In this document: positions 1-6,700 of the stretch, piece by piece
How the letters are laid out: the number at the start of each line of letters is the position of its first letter
How positions within the stretch are numbered: position 1 is the stretch's first letter
Origin: PALSA-505 sp036496025
GTDB lineage: Bacteria > Actinomycetota > Actinomycetes > Streptosporangiales > Streptosporangiaceae
NCBI GenBank assembly: GCA_036496025.1
Contig: DASXLW010000078.1
Location: forward strand, 1-10,871
Reading direction: 5' to 3'
DNA length: 10,871 nucleotides
The notes under the pieces: model-generated
The model's input: the letters and a program-made list of their open reading frames with translations, nothing else
Told to the model about the DNA's origin: nothing
Database searches by the model: none
Position numbers and translations under genes: made by a program

Positions 1-25
1 ATGCCAATTCGTTACGCTACCCCGC

Positions 26-1000
26 ATGAGCGAGTCAGTCCTGGTCCGGGCGGCCGGTCTCACTAAGGTCTATCCGGCACGGGGCGACGTGCCTGAGTTC
101 CGTGCCGTCGACGGGATCGGGTTCGAGCTGCGTCGCGGCGAGACCTTCGGGTTCCTCGGGCCAAACGGCGCGGGGAAGTCAACGACCATGCGCATGATCG
201 CGGCCACCTCACCGCGATCCGGCGGGATGCTGACCGTGCTGGGGATGGACCCGCAGACGCATGGCTCGGCGATACGCGCACGCCTCGGTGTGGTGCCCCA
301 AGACGACGCCCTGGACCGTGAGCTGACGGTGCGGGAGAACCTGTACATCTACGGCCGCTACTTCGGGATCAAGCGCGCCGCGATCCGGGAACGCAGCGCG
401 GAGTTGCTCGACTTCGCGCAGCTGAGGGAGAAGGCCGACAGCCCGGTCGAGGCGCTGTCCGGCGGCATGCGGCGACGGCTGACCATCGCCAGGTCGCTGA
501 TCAACAACCCGGACATGGTCCTGCTCGACGAGCCGACCACCGGGCTGGACCCGCAGGCCCGGCACGTGCTGTGGGACCGTCTCTACCGGCTCAAGCAGGA
601 CGGAGTCACGCTGCTGCTGACCACCCACTACATGGAGGAGGCAGAGCAGCTGTGCGACCGGCTCATGATCATCGATCACGGGCGGATCGTGGCTCAGGGG
701 TCGCCGCGGGAGCTGATCGAGGCCCACGTGACACGGGAGGTGCTCGAGGTACGGTTCGCGCTCGACGTCAAGGAGGCGGCCGGCGCGAAGCTCCGGACCT
801 CTGAGCTCGGCGGTGACGGGGCCGACGCCGGGCCGCGGGTGGAGATACTGCCGGACCGGGTGCTGGTCTATGCCGACGATGGCGAAAGCGCGCTGGCCTC
901 CGTGCACGGCATGAGCCTGGTCCCGCTGACCGCGCTGGTGCGGCGGGCCACGCTGGAGGACGTGTTCCTCAAGCTGACCGGCCGCTCGCTGGCCGACTGA
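26..1000 (+). CDS. ABC-2 exporter ATP-binding subunit (DrrA/NodI-like)
   Basis: This 324-residue ATPase should power the two permeases encoded just downstream, on the cytoplasmic face of the membrane. All nucleotide-binding motifs are visible: Walker A GPNGAGKST (about 45-53), Q-loop Gln92, signature LSGGM (144-148), Walker B MVLLDEP (164-170), D-loop GLD and switch His201 in TTHYMEEAEQ. After about residue 225 comes the extra C-terminal domain (DUF4162-like) common in DrrA and NodI ATPases, ending in LEDVFLKLTGR, a usual terminus for this class. Length is normal. The ATG at 26 has no Shine-Dalgarno sequence. TACGCT at 13-18 fits a TANNNT -10 box placed for a leaderless transcript, which is an inference. 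Closest known relatives export daunorubicin-type drugs or Nod oligosaccharides, but the substrate cannot be read from sequence and no biosynthetic genes are in view. The family call is firm; the substrate is unknown. Confidence 0.95.
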   Translation: MSESVLVRAAGLTKVYPARGDVPEFRAVDGIGFELRRGETFGFLGPNGAGKSTTMRMIAATSPRSGGMLTVLGMDPQTHGSAIRARLGVVPQDDALDRELTVRENLYIYGRYFGIKRAAIRERSAELLDFAQLREKADSPVEALSGGMRRRLTIARSLINNPDMVLLDEPTTGLDPQARHVLWDRLYRLKQDGVTLLLTTHYMEEAEQLCDRLMIIDHGRIVAQGSPRELIEAHVTREVLEVRFALDVKEAAGAKLRTSELGGDGADAGPRVEILPDRVLVYADDGESALASVHGMSLVPLTALVRRATLEDVFLKLTGRSLAD

Positions 1001-1012
1001 AAGGCGCACTCG

Positions 1013-1774
1013 GTGATTCACGTCTTCACGTACTGGCTCATGCGCTACCGCCGCACCTGGCGCGCCTCGATCGTCATGAGCGTGGGCAACCCGCTGCTGT
1101 TCCTGATCGGCGTGGGTGCAGGCCTGGGCCACCTGGTTGACCATCACGCGCCCGCCCAGATGGCCGGGGTTTCCTACGCCGCCTTCTTCGCGCCGGGCCT
1201 GCTGGCCGCCGCGGCGATGCAGACCGCGTTCCTTGAGTCGTCCGGGCAGATCGCTCGCGCGGCGGCGCCGGACGGCGCCTACCAGAGCACCGTCTCGACG
1301 CCGCTGAGCCCCGAGCAGGTGATGGCAGGCCACATGCTGTACGTCGCCTTCCGGGTGCTTACCTCCAGCGCCGCGTTCGTCCTTGTGATGGCCTGCTTCG
1401 GGCTGGTCTCCGGCGCCCGCGGCGTGGCGATGCTGATCGCCGCGACGCTGACTGGCCTCGCGTTCGCCACGCCCGCCGCGGCGTGGGCGGTCGGAGTACG
1501 CGTGCAACGCCATATCAGCACGGCCTACCGGATGCTGATCATGCCGCTCTACATGTTCTCCGGGACCTTCTTCGCCATCTCCGAGTTGCCGGGCCCCATC
1601 AGGGTCATCGTCGAAGCGCTGCCGCTGGCCCAGGGCGTGGCGTTGTGCCGCTCCCTCGCGTTGGGGACCGCGGGTGCGCCTGCCGTCGCCGCCCACGCCG
1701 CCTACCTGTGCATCCTCATCGTCGCCGGCTTCGCGCTCGCCCGCGCGGCCTACCGCCGGAGGCTGCACGCATGA
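1013..1774 (+). CDS. ABC-2 family exporter permease 1
   Basis: This 253-residue integral membrane protein probably forms half of the transmembrane channel driven by the preceding ATPase. About six hydrophobic segments can be seen: residues 19-40, 56-75, 108-132, 137-163, 173-192 and 225-245. The stretches FFAPGLLAAAAMQTAF (58-73) and MFSGTFFAISELPGPIR (181-197) match the conserved pattern of ABC-2/NodJ-type permeases, and the protein ends in a basic tail. The start is a GTG, chosen because GAAAGG at 999-1004 lies 8 bases upstream and the N-terminus (MIHVFTYWLMRYRRTW) is the usual amphipathic, basic entry helix. The gene begins 12 bases after the ATPase stop and its own stop overlaps the next start codon in ATGA, so the three genes are almost certainly one transcript with coupled translation. 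The substrate is unknown. Confidence 0.92.
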   Translation: MIHVFTYWLMRYRRTWRASIVMSVGNPLLFLIGVGAGLGHLVDHHAPAQMAGVSYAAFFAPGLLAAAAMQTAFLESSGQIARAAAPDGAYQSTVSTPLSPEQVMAGHMLYVAFRVLTSSAAFVLVMACFGLVSGARGVAMLIAATLTGLAFATPAAAWAVGVRVQRHISTAYRMLIMPLYMFSGTFFAISELPGPIRVIVEALPLAQGVALCRSLALGTAGAPAVAAHAAYLCILIVAGFALARAAYRRRLHA

Positions 1775-2580
1775 CGACGATGCTCAGCCCGGGCCCGGGG
1801 ATCGCCCGCCCGGCAGCCTGGACTGTCCGGCGCGTCCTGGCCCTGGTGGAACGCAACATGATGATGTACCGGCGCTCGGTGATACCGCTGGCATTCGGCC
1901 TGGTCGAGCCGCTTATGTACCTGCTCACCATCGGGTTCGGCGTCGGGTCGCTCGTCGGGACGGTTCCCGGGGTGAACGTCCGCTATCCCGTCTTCGTCGC
2001 GCCGGCGATCCTGGCTACGACGGCGATGAACACCGCGTTCAACCAGACCAGCTTCGGCGTCTTCACCCGGATCAAGGTGGACCTGACCTACGAGGCGATC
2101 GTCCCGACCCCGCTGTCCGCCACCGACATAGCCGTCGGCGAGGTCGCCAGCGCCGTTCTCAACGGCCTGCTGACCTCGGCCGGGTTCCTGCTGGCGACCA
2201 CCGCGATGGGGCTTGCCGCCTCCCCAGGGATCCTGCTCGCGGTCCCTGCCGCGTGCCTTGTCGGCTTCGCTTTCGCCGCCGGCGGCCTGGCGGTAACCAC
2301 CTTCCTGCGCGACTTCCCCGACTTCCAGCTGATCCAGCTCGTGATGCTGCCCATGTACCTGTTCGCCACGACCTTCTACCCGCTGTCGACCTACCCCGGC
2401 TGGCTGCGCCCGCTAGTCGAGGCCCTGCCGCTCTACCAGAGCATCCAGCTGATCCGCGGGCCGGCGCTCGGCACCTTCGACGGGCCGACGCTCGCGTTCG
2501 CCACCTGCTACCTGGCCGTGTTCGGCACCGCCGCCATGATCATCGCCACCCGGCGGCTCGGAAAGCTCCTCCTGAAGTAA
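1771..2580 (+). CDS. ABC-2 family exporter permease 2
   Basis: This is a 269-residue membrane protein, the second and non-identical permease of the exporter, so the likely complex is a permease heterodimer on two ATPase copies. Hydrophobic segments lie near residues 38-62, 74-92, 122-148, 152-175, 187-207 and 243-260. VMLPMYLFATTFYPLSTYPG (191-210), followed by LRPLVEALPLYQ, matches the ABC-2 permease signature and aligns in position with MFSGTFFAISELPGPIR in permease 1. The start is the ATG at 1771, not an earlier codon of the longer open frame: it overlaps the preceding stop (ATGA) and GGAGG at 1758-1762 sits 8 bases upstream. ATG at 1780 is a possible alternative. Relative to permease 1 it has about 15 extra N-terminal residues. 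This is the last gene of the operon. Confidence 0.92.
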   Translation: MTTMLSPGPGIARPAAWTVRRVLALVERNMMMYRRSVIPLAFGLVEPLMYLLTIGFGVGSLVGTVPGVNVRYPVFVAPAILATTAMNTAFNQTSFGVFTRIKVDLTYEAIVPTPLSATDIAVGEVASAVLNGLLTSAGFLLATTAMGLAASPGILLAVPAACLVGFAFAAGGLAVTTFLRDFPDFQLIQLVMLPMYLFATTFYPLSTYPGWLRPLVEALPLYQSIQLIRGPALGTFDGPTLAFATCYLAVFGTAAMIIATRRLGKLLLK

Positions 2581-2590
2581 GAAAGGCCCT

Positions 2591-2611
2591 GCCGACGAAC
2601 CCCCAGTCGGC
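2591..2611 (+). terminator. Weak hairpin after the exporter operon
   Basis: GCCGAC (2591-2596) and GTCGGC (2606-2611) pair perfectly around a 9-base C-rich loop, ten bases after the stop of permease 2. No T-run follows, so it would be at best a weak or factor-assisted terminator, as is common in actinomycetes. A six-pair stem can arise by chance in DNA this GC-rich. Confidence 0.22.
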
Positions 2612-2769
2612 TCCAGCATCCCAGAGCACCCGTTATGCGCGCAGGAACTGATGATCGCAAAACTTGCATGCTCGTGCAGATCGGCGGATAGCGATCGGGA
2701 GGACTACGGGCCGGCGTTCGGGCCTGAAGTGGACGTCGACCGGCCGGGGCAGATGTCGATACTGGTTGC

Positions 2770-3038
2770 ATGCGGATTGCTATACGGGTGAAGCCCGGCT
2801 CGGCACGGCCAGGTGTCGGCGGGAGCACGCCGGTGCCCTGCTCGTCGCTGTGAGCGCCCGGGCCGTGGACGGCAAGGCGACGGAAGCGGCACCGGCAGCA
2901 GTGGCCGATGCGTTCGGCGTCCGCCGCAGCGCCGTCCGCTTGGTCTCCGGAGCAGCAAGCCGTACCAAGATCGTCGACATCGACGCGGGCGACCCGCATG
3001 TCCTCGCGGCACTGCTCGCCGCGCGCGCCCGCAAGTGA
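2770..3038 (+). pseudogene. DUF167 (YggU-like) protein gene, frameshifted
   Basis: The N-terminal half of a DUF167 protein reads in one frame from ATG 2770 (MRIAIRVKPGSARPGVGG, to about 2823). The rest reads in another frame from 2823 to the stop at 3036-3038 (HAGALLVAVSARAVDGKATE, then FGVRRSAVRLVSGAASRTK and the C-terminus). Joined, they give about 89 residues, the normal size for this family, with its hallmarks in order: the IRVKPGS start, the AVDGKAT box and the LVSGxxSRTK box. Frame is lost at the GGG of 2821-2823, where one missing G explains the break; without it the first frame stops at a TGA about 25 codons in. DUF167 is a small, widely conserved domain of uncertain function. No clear ribosome-binding site precedes the ATG. 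The break could be true decay or a one-base sequence error. The family call is firm. Confidence 0.8.
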
Positions 3039-3766
3039 CGCACGCTTCCGGACTGCCGAAGCGTCGCGCTGTCGTCGATCGGGCCTCCGCGAACGTCACG
3101 ACGGCTGCCAGCACAATCCGTAGCGGATGTGCCGTCTAGACCACGACCAGAAGATGCTCCCTGCCGAATATCTACTCTTGCGAGGTACGCCCGCTGCATG
3201 ATGACGCACGCGCCGATTGCCCAATTATGCGCAGGGCCGTGTTCAGCCCGCAGGCTGGCGGCCGGGGTGGCCGATGGCCCGGTCCCGCGGTAGGCTCGCC
3301 ATCTCCGCAAGCTCTCCGCCACCGCTGCCGGGCCGGTGAGGAGTTCCTCTATGACCTCACCCTCCGGCGCGAGGGGCCGCCCGGCATCGTGCAACTGGAC
3401 TACAGCGGGACATCGGCGGCTATCTACATCCCGTAGCGTTACCCGGCCACCTTGCCCTGCCCGTCATCACCGAGGCGTACCACGTCGCCACACTCGTAGA
3501 GCAGGAGACCGGGCTAGCCGGGTACGACCCCAGGCGGACCAGCCGACCGCAGGCGGCGACCCGGCGCTCGCCGCCGCCAAGCTAGGCGGAACCTCCCTGT
3601 GGGGTGCAGGAGACCTCGCCGGGCGGCCATCGCCCGCAGTTGAGGGTGCGCGACATTCCCGTGCGCGAAGGCAAGCAGCCCGAACAATGCCCGCGCGCTC
3701 ACTGTCGCAGTGCCGCTGCCCGCCCATAAAGTGGCCCACTTACCCGGCCATCGTGCTGGCCGGCTG
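3039..3766. other. Long non-coding stretch between the DUF167 remnant and the giant kinase
   Basis: This stretch of about 730 bases has no open frame I would call a gene. It lies at the 3' side of both flanking units (the exporter and DUF167 run rightward, the kinase leftward), so it does not look like a divergent promoter region. The listed open frames either lack family resemblance or overlap one another antisense. The one part that looks formerly coding, about 3335-3585 on the plus strand, is entered separately. No tRNA, rRNA or insertion-sequence ends were seen. Confidence 0.6.
3335..3585 (+). pseudogene. Unidentified decayed coding segment
   Basis: Two adjacent frames carry stretches with the composition of real protein. 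The first, 3335-3436, contains EEFLYDLTLRREGPPGIVQL followed by an LDYSGTSAAIYIP-like end and a TAG. The second, 3433-3585, contains LPVITEAYHVATLVEQETG and GYDPRR, then a TAG. One extra base in the CCC run at 3430-3432 would join them into one continuous reading, passing through the first stop. There is no credible start codon with a ribosome-binding site, and the reading decays into low-complexity Arg/Pro on both sides. I do not recognise the family. An antisense frame (residues near HDAGRPLAPEGEVIEELL) covers part of the same DNA and is an alternative reading, so this is a tentative call. Confidence 0.3.
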
Positions 3767-6700
3767 TTAGCGGGAGGGAATGCCGCCGTTGGCGGTGGTG
3801 AGCGGGAGTTCTGCGCGCAGGGTGGTCCCCGCCCCGGGCGGGCTGTCGACGAAGATCCGGCCGCCGAGCGCCTCCACCCGGTCCCTCAGGCCGGCCAGGC
3901 CGGTGCCGCGGGTGAAGTCGGCGCCGCCGGCGCCGTCGTCGCGGACCGTGACGCGCAAGACGGCGCCGGCGGTGTCGGTTTCGGCGGTGACCGTGACGGC
4001 CGAGGCGCGCGCGTGCTTGGCCGCGTTGGTCAGCGCCTCGGCGACCACGTAGTAGGTGCTGACCTCGACCGGCTCCGGCAGCCGCCCGCCGGCATGGACC
4101 TGCAGGTCGACGGGGACCGGGCAGCGGCGGGCGAGCGTCTTGAGGGCGGGCCGCAGGCCGCCGTCGGCCAGGATCGCCGGGTGGATGCCGTGCGCGGTCT
4201 CGCGCAGCTCCTCCAGCGCGCCGGCGGCCTCGGCGACGGCGCGGTCCAGCTGCGCGCCAAACCCGGGCGGCAGCGCGGCCTGCGCCGCGCGCAGCTGCAG
4301 GCCGAGCAAGACCAGGCGCTGCTGGGCGCCGTCGTGCAGGTCCCGCTCGATCCGCTGGCGTGCCTGGTCGGCGGCGGCGACGATCCGCGCCCGGGAAGCG
4401 GTGAGCTCGGTGTACAGCTGGGCGTTGTCCAGGGAGACGGCGAGCTGGCCGGCGATGAGCTTGACCGCCTCCAGCCGTTCGGTGGTGAACGCGCCGCGGA
4501 TGAGCCGGTTTTCCAGCAGCAGCACCGCCTTCAGCGTGCCGCGGCTGAGGATGGGCACGGCCAGCAGCGAGCAGCAGGTGACGTGGGCGAAGTAGGGGTC
4601 GCGGGCGAACCGGTCGTCGCCGGCGGCGTCGACTGCGACCAGCGGCTCGCGCGTCCGCTGGGCGTAGCGCAGCACCGACAGCGGCACTTGGTGTTCGCGG
4701 CCGGTGCCGCTGACCGGGACGGTGACGCCTTCGCCGTCGGCAGCGGGCAGCAGCCAGCCGTGCCGCTCCTCGCTCCACAGCAGCAGGTGCACGCCGGTGG
4801 CGCCGGTCATCGCGCCGAGCACCTGGGCCACGCGGGAATGCAGCCGGCCGATGCTGGTCTCCGAGCTCAGCGCCTGCGACGCCGACACGATGCCGAGCAG
4901 GTCGACCGTTCCCGTAGTCACCACGGCGCGTTCCTGGGGAAGGCCGCCGTCGTCGGCGGTCTCTTCGGCCCGTGCCTGCACGGCCGGGTAGGCCCAGTCC
5001 ATCTGGCTGGTTTTAGCCGTCGCGCCCCAGGCGAGGTACTGCTGGCGGGCCTGAGCGAGAAGCTCGTAGCCGGCATGTTCAAGACCGCGGGCGAGGTAGA
5101 ACCGGGCGGCGTGTTCGGTGATCAGGGCCCGGTGCCAGGGCCGCTGGCGCTGGGCGGCCTCGTGCCGGGCGGCGTCGAAGGCCAGGGCGGCGGCGCGGAA
5201 GTGGCCGGCCGCCCAGGCCTGCTCGGCCTCGACCAGCCGCTGCAGGTGCAGGAAGTTGTCCGGTGCGTCCGCGGCGCGGGCAGCCAGCCACCGGGTCACC
5301 TTATCCAGTTCGGCCAGCAGGCCGGCCCGCTCCCCGCCGTCGGCGGTGCGGGCCTGCCCGGCCAGGGCCAGGCCGCGCAGCAGGCGCAGCACAGCGGTCG
5401 GGTACGAGCCCGCGACAGCCACCACCAGCGGCTCCGCCGCCCCGGTGTGCTGCACCAGGCCGACCGGATCGCCGAAGATAGCGGCCGCGATGGCGGCGGT
5501 GACGTGCCCGTGAAGCAGCGCCAGCGGGCTGCCCTCGTACCTGCCGACAGGAGCCGCCCCCGCTGCGGCCGGGCCTTCGCCGCGCAGCACACCAGTCAGC
5601 CACCGGAAGCAGTCGAGCCACGCGCTGACCTCTTCATTGCCGGTGCGGCGCACGAAGGCAAGCCCCGCCTCCACCTCGGCGGCGCAGACGCCCAGCGACG
5701 GCGCCGAGTCCAGCTGGTAGTAAAGCATGGGTTGGTAGGTGTAGCTGGCGTAGGCCAGGTCGCCCCCCGCGAGCAGCCCCTCCCGGGCCCGGCGGGCTGC
5801 CTCGACCCCGTTTTCCAGCGGCTCGGACCAGCAGGCCAAGGCGGCATACCGGAAGCGCGCCTGGGAGGTGCCGGGCTCATACCCGCGGGCCTCCCCGAAG
5901 GCCAGTATCCGCCGCATGGCCCGGCTCCCGGCGGCGTAGTCGCCGCGCAGCGTCACCGCGACGCGTGCGGTGTTGCCCGCCGGGCCGATCAGGACAGGAG
6001 CCGGGCCGTGCTCGAGCCAGATCCGCAACCCCTCCAGGCTCAGCCAGGCGAGCATGGCATGGTCGGCCACGTAGCTCGCCGGCAGGAGAGCATTGATCAG
6101 GCGGGCGATGGCGGTCAGCGCGGGGTCGGTGACGTCGGGCCGGGCCAGTTCGCCGGCTTCGTCGGTGTCGTCAAGCCACCGGTACAGATAGCCGAACTGG
6201 CGGTCGAGATCGGCGGGGAGCCGGTCCGCGGCCGGGACGACGACGCCCAGCTCGCGCAGCGCCCCGGTGCCTAGAGCCATCGCGTCGGCGAAACGGGTCC
6301 GGTGGGTCAGGCTGATCACCTGCACCGCCGTCGCGTCCGCCCGGTCCACGATGGTGGCGCCCAGTGCCTCGATCGCCTGGTACTCCTCGTCCGCCTCTTC
6401 CAGGCGTCCCAGGCCGCACAGGGCAGCGTGCCGGGCAGTGCGCACCGCGGCCAACGTGGCCTCCTCACGGGGGTCGATCAGCCGCAGTGCGGCCGCCAGC
6501 AGCGCGTCCACCAGCGCGTAATCGCCGATCAGCGCCGCCTGCCCGGCGGCCCGCCGCAGCAGCCTCACCACCACCTGCCGCTCCGCGGCGTCGTCAACCG
6601 CGGCGGCCACCGGCAGGTACTGCTCCGCCGCGGCCGCGAACAGCTCCGGCATCCCGGCCAGCCGCCGCGCCATCGCCAGCTGGAGGGCCTGCTGCCGCTG

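Noticed and set aside
209..1768. A 519-residue minus-strand open frame across the exporter ATPase and permease 1
   Set aside because: Its sequence is Arg/Gln/His-rich with no family resemblance, and it lies antisense to two genes with complete motif sets. Long antisense frames are expected from strong GC bias at third codon positions.
2664..3038. Reading the DUF167 region as one 124-residue protein from ATG 2664
   Set aside because: The first half in that frame is Arg/Cys-rich and unlike DUF167, whereas the true N-terminus (IRVKPGS) lies in another frame from 2770. The single-frame version is a frameshift product.
3710..6274. An 854-residue plus-strand open frame opposite the giant kinase gene
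   Set aside because: It is Gly/Gln/Arg-rich low-complexity sequence antisense to the GAF, histidine-kinase and helical regions, and has no recognisable domain.
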